From Reticulitermes lucifugus (lineage: Eukaryota > Arthropoda > Insecta > Blattodea > Rhinotermitidae): a stretch of DNA of 45,811 nucleotides. Both the position numbers and the translations under genes were made by a program. Shown piece by piece: positions 13,201-23,900 of this stretch; the first letter of the stretch is position 1, and each line of letters opens with the position of its first letter. A model generated the notes under the pieces. The model did no database searches, was not told the DNA's origin, and saw only the letters and a program-made list of their open reading frames with translations. The stretch covers positions 48,914-94,724 of the forward strand of contig JAKCWW010000638.1 of the NCBI GenBank assembly GCA_026260175.1, written 5' to 3'.

Positions 13201-13730
13201 AAATTATTGGGGCTCTATTTTTCTATTTTTTCCCATCTTTTGTTGTATTCACTTGTTTGTTCCATCCATCATGACCTTATTATTACTGCATGTGACATGT
13301 TACACCGTCCGTACCGCAACAAATCTTCTCTGAAGCTTCTAACCAGTAACAGGTAAGTCTTCACTGCTGCTCCCATTGTATTCCTTTACACGGAGTTCCA
13401 GTATTTTACTTGACCATGGAAGCTTCGTTTTCATAATTAGTAACTTTCCTTAAAACAAGGGAGTTTTTAAGAGCATTCGTCTCGTGGCAACAAGAAAGCT
13501 TTGTACGAATGTGGTAACGCTATTGTTATTAAACTGTAATTTAAAGTACCGCAACAAGAATTTAAATAACATAGCATTATTTATATACCCTATAGAGTAA
13601 TAGTCCAAAGTAAAGATACTATAATGTGGAAGAGAATTTCCGCAGGATAGCAGTGACTGTCGCCAGTTAATTATTAAGATGCCTAAATAAACCTCAATTA
13701 TTTTTACATAACTATGACAGATACTTATCT
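10210..13730. other. No gene recognised; one GC-richer patch
   Basis: Mostly AT-rich with no named motif. 12120-12480 is distinctly GC-richer than its surroundings and holds a 101-residue open frame (12177-12482, plus) that ends just before AAAAGGTAAATA, a passable splice-donor shape. I recognise no domain in it, and I could not identify a matching acceptor. It may be an exon fragment or a repeat. Confidence 0.4.
13713..13724 (+). repeat. Target-site duplication, left copy
   Basis: TATGACAGATAC here is repeated exactly at 14006-14017, on the far side of the SINE that starts at ~13731. A perfect 12-bp direct repeat at both ends of an element is the signature of target-primed reverse transcription. 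Confidence 0.8.
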
Positions 13731-14005
13731 GCCTCGGTGGACTAGTGGTTAGCGTGCTCGCCACTGGACCCAAGGTTGCGAGTTCAATCCCGGCCGAGGT
13801 AGATGGATTTTTAAGGGTGATAAAAATCCGTANNNNNNNNNNNNNNNNNNNNNNNNNNNNNNNNNNNNNNNNNNNNNNNNNNNNNNNNNNNNNNNNNNNN
13901 NNNNNNNNNNNNNNNCACCGCTGGTAAATTCTCCCATGACAACCTATGGCTTCGTGCCAGTAGGGTCACGACACTCAGCAATGAGTTTAAACTACTCGGT
14001 ATTAT
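13731..14005 (+). mobile_element. tRNA-derived SINE with intact TSD, interrupted by an assembly gap
   Basis: The head (13731-13801) looks like a tRNA. GCCTCGG at the start can pair with CCGAGGT at 13794-13800 as a seven-base acceptor stem, and a B box GAGTTCAATCC sits at 13780-13790. The middle is lost in an N run (13833-13915). The 3' part ends with ACTACTCGGTATTATT, suggesting a short ATT-type tail. The element is bounded by the perfect 12-bp repeat TATGACAGATAC (13713-13724 and 14006-14017). The anticodon arm does not fold cleanly, so I call it a SINE head rather than a tRNA gene. The intact TSD suggests a fairly young insertion. Confidence 0.88.
13833..13915. other. Assembly gap (83 N)
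   Basis: A run of 83 unknown bases sits inside the SINE body. The gap size may be an estimate. Open frames drawn through it are artefacts. Confidence 0.99.
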
Positions 14006-14017
14006 TATGACAGATAC
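14006..14017 (+). repeat. Target-site duplication, right copy
   Basis: Exact copy of TATGACAGATAC at 13713-13724, closing the SINE insertion. Confidence 0.8.
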
Positions 14018-14321
14018 GTTATAGGCCCGACTAAATAATCAAAAGTAAGTTCCGCCTATACTACAAGTATAACACATTTAGAATTCTTGGAGCAGTAAGT
14101 GTTAAATATTCCCGAAATTATGGCCTCAGATTTTCTTAATTAATTCGATCGGCATAGCTATTTGTATTGACTTTGTCGATCGGTGGGTCCTGTTAACATA
14201 CTGATCAGCGAATGTCAGTACTATAATATTGCAGGCTTAGTATAATAAAGTATGTAGAATATATAGTATAACGCCCTTAAATATGAGAACAAAATATTTT
14301 ATTATTACTGTCTTATTATTT

Positions 14322-14630
14322 GGAGGGTCCGAGGTGGTTCAGTCGATACAGTGATGAGGCTGCGAATTGTACAGGCGGGAGTAGTTGGAATTCTGTTCCG
14401 TCAGGGGCACGGATGTTTCTATTCTTGGCAGCGTCAACACCGTTTCTGGGACTCACCCACTTCTCTAACGAATGCTACTGAGAGTCTTTCACCTGAGATA
14501 AAGCGGCTGAGGCGTGAAGATCAGCCCTCACTTCCGTCTATATTGGAGAATAAGAATTCGTGGAACAATGCATCTGTTTTCCCATATGTGGTGCTTTTTC
14601 CATCACAGAGATGAATTTCCTCTGCCTCTA
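14322..14630 (+). mobile_element. Degenerate tRNA-headed SINE
   Basis: The head contains GTCCGAGGTGGTTCAGTCG and GATACAGTGATGAGGCTGCG, a tRNA-like A-box region, then a decayed B box (GGAATTCTGTTCC), then GGGGCACGGATGTTTC. The middle has AAGCGGCTGAGGCGTG and ATCAGCCCTCACTTCC, and the 3' end has CATCACAGAGATGAATTTCC. A short direct repeat TATTATTT (14314-14321 and 14631-14638) may be the TSD, but it is AT-rich and only 8 bp. The 87-residue open frame over this region is a by-product of the SINE. A 'ggctgaggcgtgaagatcagccctcac' type block is a module also hinted at in the copy at 17547-17862. Confidence 0.65.
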
Positions 14631-14639
14631 TATTATTTC

Positions 14640-16889
14640 AAGCAAGGTTATTAAACCTCCTCCGAACTCTCAATTACAACACTTTGTTCCCTTTCGTCCT
14701 GTTGTCTGTGTGGCTTTCTTTTTCCATTTGTTATTTAATTGTAAGCTTGTACATGCGAAAAGTCTTATCTAGTTTTCCCACATACTTCTGAAAAGTTCTT
14801 CTCTGCCATACATATACAATTCAAACTCGTCACCTTCCTTCCACATCCGCTTCCGCTTCTCTCAATTCTTGTTCGATCTTCCTGAATTCTACTTTTCTGG
14901 ATCTTATACTCATATTTTTCTCAGATATAATAATTCATATTTGGGTCCTATATTTTGTAGTACCTTGACCTAGGGTCAGTTTAAGATAGTTGGGCTGTGT
15001 GTGAACTGCGGGTCTTCCAACAGCAATAGCGAATAATTCCGACGCGTAATATATTATATTACTTTCTTCTTTTACAGAAGAATTTCTAGTTTTATGATGA
15101 TGATGACTATAATGATAATGATGATTACAATGATGATTATGATTGTGATTTTGGCTATGGTACTAGACCTCAGTGTGAATATTCTGTAGTAAAACATGAT
15201 AAACAACAAACTAAAGGATTATTTAGGTTATATCCGACAAATGTACACTTTTATTTTCTATTATTCAATACATATATTTCATTGAAGATGAATATCATAA
15301 AACTAAATGATGTTTTCATGTAGACTAATAATGCTCTTAAATTTCCTAAGCATGTGTACAGTCCTTTAGCCACAAAGAAAAAAATAGCTTACAAAGCACA
15401 TACCTTGGTCATAGAACTCATTCCATGGTTCTTGCTGGTGATGGATATGATAACGTTAAAGTTTTAATAATACGCCTGTATTTGTATTATATTATACATT
15501 TATTTTTCACATAAAACAAAATAAAGCCCCGGAACTTGTGGTGTCTTTACTATGTATTTTTCGAGTATTTATTTGTACGTATTGGGGTGGGTAAATCTGA
15601 AATATCACAAGTCATATTTTCTGAGAAATTACGAAATGCGCTGAAAAATTGTGACAGTTGTGAGCGCATGAACTTTTGATATTTAAATGATTTTTCGCTA
15701 CTAATTTTCAGTTATGAACGAAACAAGGAGGGAATGCGCTGGTTAGAATTTATTGTAACTCACTGACCTGTGAATATGAACATCAGTTGGCCTCAAAGTA
15801 GTTACATGTTTATAATGTTTGTACATTGCTTGATGTAGATCTGAAATATTAAATCCCTGTTTTAGCCACAAAAATCAATTTGTAGTTAATAAATACAATG
15901 ACGTATTTACACTGTATGCGGGTACACATGTATCTGTCATCTCAGCAAAAGCCCCTGTGTAATGTTGTCTACAAATTAAAAATGTACCCTAGGAGTGGAG
16001 TGGGCATACGCGTTTCATAAAATTTTAAGGGCTCTGATTATGTGCTTGTGGGTCTAAAATTTTATTCAGCCATTCGAGAAGAACACGAGCTTTAAGCAGC
16101 GACATGTGCAGTGTGAATGAATCGCCACTTTTTAAAGTCATCATTGTCATTTTCAAGTTTTTTGTCTCCTGATCCTTGCATTCCTCCTTGAAAAGAGGTT
16201 GATCCCTCCACAGTAGTTTCCGGCGTCGAATGAGATTTTGTTCTTGCTTATATGCTTATAATGTTATTGATTCTATATACTATGTTATATACAAATTATT
16301 ATTATTATTTTACCTCAGTTCGTCTTTTATATTGCATTTTTTCTAAAATATTGTATTTTATCATTTTAGTGTTTTGTTTCTGTATATTTTTACTGTTTTT
16401 TGTATAAAACCTTTACCATTCTTATATAAAATAATAAGTAACGAGAAAAGCGTTATTCCTACACGAGTTTTGGAGTATGGCTAATTACTGTACGGACGTC
16501 GAGCCTTCCTAATACCGTAACAACACATGTCTATTTTCAAAAAATCGCAGATTATTTGATTTCTTATTCAGGTAAATCTACTTTTTCTACCTGGGGCTGA
16601 GCAATTGCTCAGGGGATTATTCGTCGGCGTTTCGCAGTGGAGGCCTGAGTCCTTCTGTAATGCAATTCACTTGAGATTTTTGGTGGAAAGTGTGATATCA
16701 GAACAAGTTTAATTCAGAGTTCTTCGGCTTTCATCTGCCACTAGTCACTTCGTCTCCGCTTGTTATTTATTCATCTGCCATCCTGGGGATAGACATTTGG
16801 CCCTTTATAGTTCGCATATTCAGCTCCATGTACGTCTGTGTAAATGTTTCTTTGAACGAAGAAATTTCGCTGCGAGTAATACTTGTGCT
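14640..16889. other. No gene recognised; ATG/ATT microsatellites
   Basis: AT-rich DNA. An imperfect (ATG)n tract lies at about 15094-15145 and a short (ATT)n run near 16297-16311. No open frame with a recognisable domain. Confidence 0.5.
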
Positions 16890-17195
16890 TTACACACACC
16901 ATACTCTAGTCGGTATAGTGATGGAGGAACCGGAGTTCGATTTTGTGCACGGAAAAAATATTTATTTTCTCCAAACCTCCAGACCGCCTGTGGGACCCGC
17001 ACAGCCTCCTACTTACTGGGTACGGGGGTTTCTTTCCTTGAGGGTAAATAGCCCGGAACGTGAAGCTGAAAACTCTCCTCCACGTGGTACCGAGTTTAAG
17101 AAAGCATGGAGCTGCAAGTCTTCTTCCACTGTAAGCCTTCATGGAGTGCAAGGGGGCAAATTTATTTTTGCTGCTTTTTGTAACCCTTGATCTAA
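16890..17195 (+). mobile_element. SINE with a conserved 3' domain
   Basis: A tRNA-like head is suggested by CTCTAGTCGGTATAGTGATG and a B box GGAGTTCGATT (16932-16942). The body holds GGGGTTTCTTTCCTTGAGGG, AAATAGCCCGGAACGTGAAG, GGTACCGAGTTTAAGAAAGC, ATGGAGCTGCAAG and CCTTCATGGAGTGCAAGGGG. The last three blocks align in order with 39945-40035, so the two copies share a 3' domain. Open frames of up to 148 residues on both strands across this segment follow from its higher GC content and are not genes. No TSD identified. Confidence 0.7.
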
Positions 17196-17538
17196 ATTTA
17201 TTCTTGACACGAGAGTTATTGGAGGAGGAATATTCATGACTGTTTGAGAATAAAGAATTTTTTTTCACAAAGATAAAAATACACGCTTTGCTCGAATGCG
17301 GAAGAAAATTGTGATAGATTTCGAAAATGGAGGTAGAAGACATAATAAACATCTGCAGTGACTAATTGGAAATTTTACGGTTCATGGATGTCAGTCAGTT
17401 CGGTCTAGAAACAAAGTGAAGTCATCGAGGTTCCTTTGAAAACTCTAGACGGTATTTTGTAAGATACTGTTATTTATTTCTGTAGCGTTTACTTAACGAT
17501 GTTGCATGTCGGTCTAACTGTATATATAAGTTTCGAGA

Positions 17539-17546
17539 GGAATACG
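17539..17546 (+). repeat. Putative TSD, left copy
   Basis: GGAATACG here matches 17863-17870 exactly. It extends to 10 positions with one mismatch (GAGGAATACG against GTGGAATACG). Confidence 0.6.
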
Positions 17547-17862
17547 CCGTGGCTCTGTTAGTTGAGGCACTGCGTTACAAGGCGAAAGATCGCAGGTTCG
17601 GTTCCCGATGAATTCATTGGGATTTTTCATTGACATCCTTCCGACCGCACTATGGCCCTGGTGTCGACTCAGCCTATAACAGAAATGAGCACTAGGGGTG
17701 TCTCCTGGGGGTAAAGGAGGCCGGTGCTTAGGGCTGACAATCTTTATGTGTCGATTGCCTAAACATTCTGGGAACCTCAACCTCCTGGATCCCTTAGGAC
17801 CTTTCCAAGCCTGTAATGGGGTAGGTTTCGGGTAGTAAATTCTTGCATAAATAATGAGTTGT
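17547..17862 (+). mobile_element. tRNA-derived SINE bounded by a short TSD
   Basis: The head reads CCGTGGCTCTGTTAGTTGAG with a B box GGTTCGGTTCC (17595-17605). The body contains CTGGTGTCGACTCAGCC, GGTGCTTAGGGCTGACAATC, TGTCGATTGCCTAAACATTC, GGAACCTCAACCTCCTGGAT and GCCTGTAATGGGG. The 3' half aligns block by block with the reverse complement of 45685-45811, so these are two copies of one family. The element is flanked by GGAATACG repeats. The 88-residue minus-strand open frame across it is a shadow. Its tail lies directly against the tail of the oppositely oriented SINE at 17871-18030. Confidence 0.8.
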
Positions 17863-17870
17863 GGAATACG
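17863..17870 (+). repeat. Putative TSD, right copy
   Basis: Exact match of GGAATACG at 17539-17546. It forms the boundary between the two tail-to-tail SINEs. Confidence 0.6.
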
Positions 17871-18030
17871 TGGACGTTGCGGTGTTTACCTAATTTGACT
17901 TAATATCTCATCATTCGCCTAGAGGACTGCAGAAACCACGATAAAGAAAAGGATATTCGGTGTGCAGACCAAGATTCGAACTGGACAATTCTAGAATACA
18001 ATTCAGCATAGTGACCGCTAGAGTGAGGTA
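17871..18030 (-). mobile_element. tRNA-headed SINE in opposite orientation
   Basis: On the minus strand the head reads CTCTAGCGGTCACTATGC (A-box-like) with a B box CAGTTCGAATC (plus coordinates 17973-17983), then TCGTGGTTTCTGCAGTCC, TCTAGGCGAATGATGAGA and TTAGGTAAACACCGCAACG. The same module order is found in plus orientation at 44860-44970 (GTGGTTTCTCTCAGTTCC, GTAAATGCCGGGATTGTACC, TTAGACCGCGGGGGC). It abuts the preceding SINE at its 3' side, so one probably inserted at or near the tail of the other. Confidence 0.65.
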
Positions 18031-18039
18031 ACTTTGCGG

Positions 18040-20081
18040 TGACATGAAACTCTGACGTGAAGGATGTAAGTGCAGCACATGTGGATATTGTGGTCGCTGT
18101 GTACAGTGAAATATCGCCTGTACTCCACTGTGCGTTTACAGAGCTCGTTCGCTAGCAAAGGGAATGACAAAGAAACTGCTTTTGTAGCGAACATCACGAT
18201 TACACTTGCCAAAGTCCGCCCTCACTGCGTCTTCACTTTTATTGTATTATTCAGGGACCCGCGCTTTAATTAAATTTCTGGTATTATACTCGTAATTTTC
18301 GTTACTTATTCCTCCTTGGGGGTTAAGATAATTAAAAGGAAACGAAGAAGATTTATGATTCATTGAAAAAAAGGATCTTCAGATATTTGTAATGTGGTCG
18401 TCTGGGTTGTGATAACATATAGTCTGGTCCGTTATTATCAATGTTTCGGAGGAAGATTGTACCTCTATCTTCAGATCTAAAAAGTGCGAGTTTTTATTTT
18501 GATAAACTAATTAAATTCTTCTTGAAATGGAACAAAGTTGAAGTAATATTATTGAAGGAATATCGTCTTAATCAAATAAATTTTTTTTTCTCATCATCAG
18601 TGATTGCCATAAAAGAAACCTTGACTGTATTTCGGCAGAACTGCTCTCTCAGGAGAGAAACAAATGTTCCATAACACGGCTAAGGGGAATTCTTAAAACG
18701 GATCGCGAACCTGTAAGCAGAGACTCACGTTCACAAGCCACATGTGTCCAGAAAGATTCACATTTTTGTTCGATGAGTTATTCTGTGGCTTACCTCGACA
18801 TCCACGACAAAAGCGGTACAGACACAGCTCTAGGAATTTCCGGTAGTCATAATTCATAACGAAGAGTGTGCCAGTGGAGAATTTATTTAAAGGTTTTACT
18901 CTAAGTGTATAAACATATGCCTTTGTGACCTACACATTTAAAGTAAACTTCAAACATTTTATTTGTAGTGTATACAAAGATGCTTAAATTGTGAGATTAA
19001 TGTAGTTGATGCTAATTTTGTAAACATATATGCAAAAAAGCTTTGATGAAATAAGGGCTTGCCGCTCGATGATATGCTGCCTGATTAAGATTTTCTCACA
19101 CCTGAGGAGGCGGTGCTAGATATAAACTTAGGAATGATGGGCTGATAATTTTTAGGGAAACCCGAAGATTCTCAGAGAAAAACGTGGTTCAATGCCAGGA
19201 TAGGAAATCACCAAAAATTTAATCTGAGGTTTCTCGCGAAGGGTCCAATGTGTAACCTCCTGCTCTGGTTACTCATTGCTATTATATTTTCAAACCCAAA
19301 TACAGTTTACTTTTATTGCTAGGAGCATGTAAATTCCCGAGAGTGGGAGAGAGATGAGTACTTGAAATTACATTTTGGCGAACGTTTGTTCTAATAGTAA
19401 TAATCAACTAAACATGTTAACTACAAATGTTTCTAACAGTCTTGGTTCCAGACCAGATTAATTTACCGATTATGTCAATATCTAAGGTAATACAGAGTCG
19501 GTGTTGGATGAATAAATATGTGTTTGGACTGCTGGTGGAATGATATTGATAGGGGAAGTCAGAAGCATTCGGAGAGGAACATGTATTTCCGTATTATCCA
19601 TTAACAAATAAAGACAGACTGCCCTGGAATCAAACCAAGGCCTTCACGATGAATAGTCAATAAATGAATATTCCAAGTACCAAAAATTTTTCATCATCAT
19701 CATTGTCATTCTTACCACACCGTCATATTCTGTTTCTCTAACAACTATTTAAATGTTGTCTGGTTTCTTCCTAAATAGGCCCTTGTTTCCTAAGTGATTT
19801 CCGAACTATTGATTCTCTGACTAAAATTTGGTACTCTGTCTCAGCTGTCCATGCATGTGCACAGTTTAAGTTATCCTTCTTAATTTTATTACTTTAGTAA
19901 TACAATTGATATGTGATCAATTAGTTATAGTCATGCCTATAAAGTTTCTGAAAATGTTTTATATGGCTTCAACCAAGTAACGTTTAACACAGACCCTATA
20001 ATATGCAGAGTGTAAAACAGTGACATCCGCTATGCCCATTTGCACTAGGACGCAATACAACGAACTTAACAGACAACAAAG
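18040..20081. other. No gene recognised
   Basis: AT-rich DNA with short open frames only (for example 18070-18273 and 18441-18674, both plus), none with a recognisable domain. A small (TCA)n tract lies at ~19690-19705. Confidence 0.5.
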
Positions 20082-20116
20082 AACTAAAACAACTAAAAAC
20101 AACTAAAAACAACTAA
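20082..20116 (+). repeat. Short tandem repeat, 10-bp unit
   Basis: About 3.5 copies of AACTAAAAAC in a row. No element end is visible next to it. Confidence 0.8.
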
Positions 20117-20394
20117 AGTAAGGTACGACTGCGGACAGCTAATATATAATTATAACTTATAAAAATCAATATAAGAAAATTAATGTTCGGCATGCGAGAA
20201 CCACTGAATCATACAATGTTTAGGCCTATACTCCACAGCAGTAGAAAAAACTCTTACACTTAGGTACATACAATTCTTAGCCATCCTAGTTTACAGTAAT
20301 TTTATAACAATTTTTTAAACTTTAAGTTTTTAGATTTTAGTATTAAACGACAAAGAATAATTTCAATTCAATAACCTCTAGCACCACATACGTC

Positions 20395-20520
20395 CGAAAT
20401 ATCACTGACGTATATTTGGACTTCCTCCATCGTCACTGATTACACAAACACAACGTTTCAAAAGCAGACTGTTTTCGTTTTCAGGTGAAGTACAATTTAA
20501 GAATAAGTACCAATCTAAAA
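20395..20520 (-). repeat. Left arm of an imperfect inverted repeat with a PLE-type motif
   Basis: Read on the minus strand, this arm carries TTCACCTGAAAACGAAAAC, then TGCTTTTGAAACGTTGTG, then TCAGTGACGATGGAGGAAG and TCAGTGATATTTCGG. The right arm at 20547-20671 repeats all of these blocks in plus orientation. The first 39 compared positions show about five mismatches. The CCTGAA ... GAAACGTTGTG pattern resembles terminal repeats of Penelope-like elements. Confidence 0.8.
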
Positions 20521-20546
20521 GAGCCAAAAACTTACAAATTTAGATT

Positions 20547-20671
20547 TTTAGGTTGTTACTTAGTCTTACATTGTAGTTCACCTGCAGACGAATTCAGTTT
20601 GCTTTCGAAACGTCGTGTCTGTATAAGCAGTGACGATGGAAAAAGTCCAAATTTACATCAGTGATATTTCG
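20547..20671 (+). repeat. Right arm of the inverted repeat
   Basis: Carries GTTCACCTGCAGACGAATTC, GCTTTCGAAACGTCGTGTC, GCAGTGACGATGGAAAAAG and TCAGTGATATTTCGC, in the same order as the reverse complement of 20395-20520. The arms are separated by only ~26 bp. They could fold as a long hairpin in RNA or single-stranded DNA. I interpret them as two head-to-head terminal repeats. Confidence 0.8.
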
Positions 20672-20697
20672 CATATTACTCGATTGTCCAAAAATTA

Positions 20698-20912
20698 TGG
20701 TGTACATTTAAACACATATATCATTATATGGTGTACATTTAAACACATATATCATTTTATGGTGTACATTCAAACACATATATCATTTTATGGTGTACAT
20801 TTAAACACATATATCATTTTATGGTGTACATTAAAACACATATATTATTTTATGGTGTACATTTTAGCACATATCGTTTTATGGTGTACATTTAAACACA
20901 TATACCATTTTT
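20698..20912 (+). repeat. Tandem array: seven copies of a 31-bp unit
   Basis: The unit begins TGGTGTACATTTAAACACAT and ends ATATCATTTTA. Copies start at 20698, 20729, 20760, 20791, 20822, 20853 and 20882. Six are 31 bp and the sixth is shortened by 2 bp. Copies 2-4 are nearly identical and copies 5-6 are more diverged. The 98-residue open frame through it exists only because 31 is not a multiple of three, so the repeat is read in successive frames without a stop. The array lies between the inverted repeat and a hammerhead-like motif at 20936. Confidence 0.97.
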
Positions 20913-20935
20913 CAAAGTTTACTTGACGATGGTCC

Positions 20936-20965
20936 TGGGAGGGATCGAAACATGTCTTGCAGTTA
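20936..20965 (+). other. Hammerhead-like motif beside the tandem array
   Basis: TTGACGAT, then a stem-loop with GGTCC and GGATC as arms, then GAAACATGTC. This follows the layout CUGANGA / stem II / GAAA / short stem III / UH of a hammerhead ribozyme, but the first core base is T instead of C, one extra T follows the core, and no stem I is visible. Probably decayed. Confidence 0.35.
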
Positions 20966-23900
20966 CAGAACATGCGTTTGGTAGTCCTCATGATTTTTGT
21001 TCTTTGTGTTCTTAATGAAAACGACTTAAGCTGTTCATGCATTATGTCCATGCTAATGCAAATATGCATGACAGAGTTTAAAAGAAACATCGGAAAAGCA
21101 GATGCCTCCGTATGGTACTTGAAATTCAGGACGTGTGTAAAGTAACGGGTACCATTGAGATTAGGCAACATCCGCTAGGCGTGATTCGTTTTTGACAGCG
21201 GTTTCTACGTGAGTGGACAGTGAATGGATTTCTTTTGTGCAACTCAAAGCGATACAAATTTACACCAGACTGACTTTGCTAGACGTTTGTATCAAATACG
21301 TGCCTGACAAGTGACGGAAAATTTGAAGTATTCTATTGTGGCTAGCAATGAGTTCTGTTTGCATGTTTGTTCATATTTAGGAAGTCTACTAATTTAATTT
21401 CGAAGCAAACTCGACAATAGTAACATATGATCTTAACTTTGTACAAGTCTAACGAGCTTGTTCCAGCGGCTTGCATTTCCCAGTATCCCACTCTGGCATT
21501 GGAACTCGACATTTCAGCAGCTGTAATACAAAACCTGTCAGGAGCCACATCCTGCGACGGTCAGGTTCAGTCCACATAGACCGAACCACAACCTTAGGAG
21601 CAATTATTACCGCAAATTGGGCGCCTTCTCTTCCAAGGAATTGCAACGTAAAACGATTTACCCACCAAAGTTCTGTATTGAATTATTTTTAATTTCATCT
21701 GAAATTAGGCGTTCATTACATTTAACCCCCTTTGGCGGGATTCTCCTAATATTGAAGGATGATGACCACGACCATTTAGGCAAGTCGTTCTTGAAACACT
21801 AGAGTGGATTTGCGGGCCAAAAAATATCGTAACTTCAACAAAACCCGAAGATCCTTACCACCAGAATCCTATTCTGAACCAATTAAATCCTCTTCAAATT
21901 TTTATTAACTATTTCTTTCGTATTCCTTTCAGTATTAGCCCACCATCTATGCCTCGTTCTGTCAAGTGTTTTCTTACTGTCAGGTTTCTGATTAATACGT
22001 TACCTGTAAGGTAATCGTATTGGTATGAGACGGGACACTTAACACTCCTCATAGAAGAGCATTTTGCCTCTGGACTACATATCAGTAAATCTTTATCCTT
22101 CGTGCAATTACGCATTCCCCAATTTTGTTGCGCAGTTTATGGGTAAAAATGCGTCTTATAACTCCTTCACTTTCCAGCTACTTTTTAAAATCTCTTGCAA
22201 TAGGTTAAGTATTTTCAGCATACCGACCGTGGTGTATAAAATGTAATCCTGGATCCTGAAGCTGTTTATACAGGCCTAGAGGATGGCCCCTAAAATATGC
22301 GTGTAGGAAGTCAATTAGGCAAGTCTGAAGTGTAATTAGAATGAGTAATGCTGGTAGCATTAGGCGGCCATGGAGTGTAAGAGCTCTCTGGTCAGTTAGG
22401 ATGTTTAATTTTCTGCAATCCCCATTTCTGACGGGCTCAGGAGTGCTAATAGAGAAAAGGCGGATTACGCTTAATATTTGGTCATTTCATCATTCAGAAT
22501 ATTTCCTAGGCCGTCACATGAATTCTGTGTAACAAACACGATCTGCATTGACATGTATGAGTAAGAAAATATTTTATGCTCTCTTCCTGCTGTGTTAACG
22601 TATAGTGATTTTATTCTAAAACTCGGAATCATAATGAACGATAATTTTAAGTTTTCGTTTTTATTTCTATTAAGGTTTGTGTAAATTCGACAGTAACGTT
22701 ATCATTTTTATTTGTGACAGGTCTTGGGGAACACTTGTAGTAAATGTGTCTCTTTTCTTAAATAAAGAACACATCGTGTAAAAGATCGCGGTAGTGGATG
22801 TTTAAGTTTGGTTGTCCAAAATTTTGTTTACGTGGTTTGTTTTAATTTAACGACTGCAGGTAAAAATACAACATTACAAGCGTGTACCCAACCATTAATA
22901 TCCTCTGTACTAGGTAAAATTACGTACCCATAGGAAACACATTTTTCTGTGTTCCAGCTTGGTGTGGAATCTGCGAAGAAGACAATATTTTCTGCCGCTG
23001 TTGGGAATTAGTTCTAGGTCTTCCGGTCCGTAGCCAGTAACCCTCCTGGCTGAAATGTCTGAGGACTCTATGAGCTTGTATAACATACAGATGACGTAAG
23101 GCATCTGTATTTGCTTCCCTAAAAATCTTGTTCCGAAAGAAACATTTGGAAGATATGACACAAGAAATATATTTTGTGACAAATCTCATTCTCAGGCCCT
23201 AGTAATATTTTCTTTTAAAGTTTAGTAGGAATTTATAGGCAGAGCTTCCGACGGATATTATGGGTATACAAGATTTTCTTTATTTCAGAAAGCAAAGCTC
23301 ATAATCTCATACTTTTGAATTTATCGACCCATTTGTTTGCGTTTATTTCATTTTATGTGAAAATAAGAACTAATGTTCGGCTTACCTCTGGTGAGATTCT
23401 TTGACGTCAAATCTTTCGTTTATAACAATAGGCAGGCGAGTTTGTGACACATCAAGGGCATCCGTAACGAAATATTTTCCCGCAATTTTTCTTACACTTG
23501 TGACAAAAGCGGTATTTAGTCCAAGTGACTCAACGTTGTGTAAACCCTCCTGAGTTTTCTTTCAGAAGCACCTTCGTTGAACATCGGTCTGTTGGTTGAC
23601 CATAAATTCTGAGCATATTTCCCAATTGTTCTCATTACCTCACGAAAGTATCGTGTAATTATATCTCGCTTTCAACCAATTATATCGTGCTTGCAACCTC
23701 CAGAATTAGCATCGTCTATCTTTCTTCTTTGGACGCTGTATAAACTTAATTGGTATGAGGTCACTAGAAGTCGAGAAGCTTGCCACAAAATAAGTTGTGC
23801 TGGCAGTGTATTTACAGGCGACAGAAATGAAGGGAGCTGTAGGGTAACAAGCTTCAATCCAATTATATGATGGGCTTCCGGGTGGTTACTAATGTGACAT

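Noticed and set aside
13731..13801. tRNA gene
   Set aside because: The acceptor stem pairs and a B box is present, but the anticodon arm does not fold properly. The segment is the head of an element with TSDs.
13745..13937. Open frames through the N run
   Set aside because: They exist only because unknown bases cannot produce stops.
16906..17352. 148-residue open frame (minus strand), the longest in the window
   Set aside because: It runs antisense through a SINE body, where stops are rare because of higher GC. No domain is visible and other frames are open too.
20698..20912. CRISPR array
   Set aside because: The 31-bp units are contiguous with no unique spacers, and the context is eukaryotic.
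20630..20926. 98-residue open frame (plus strand)
   Set aside because: It consists of the 31-bp tandem unit read in successive frames. No stop occurs in any frame of the unit, so the frame is an artefact.
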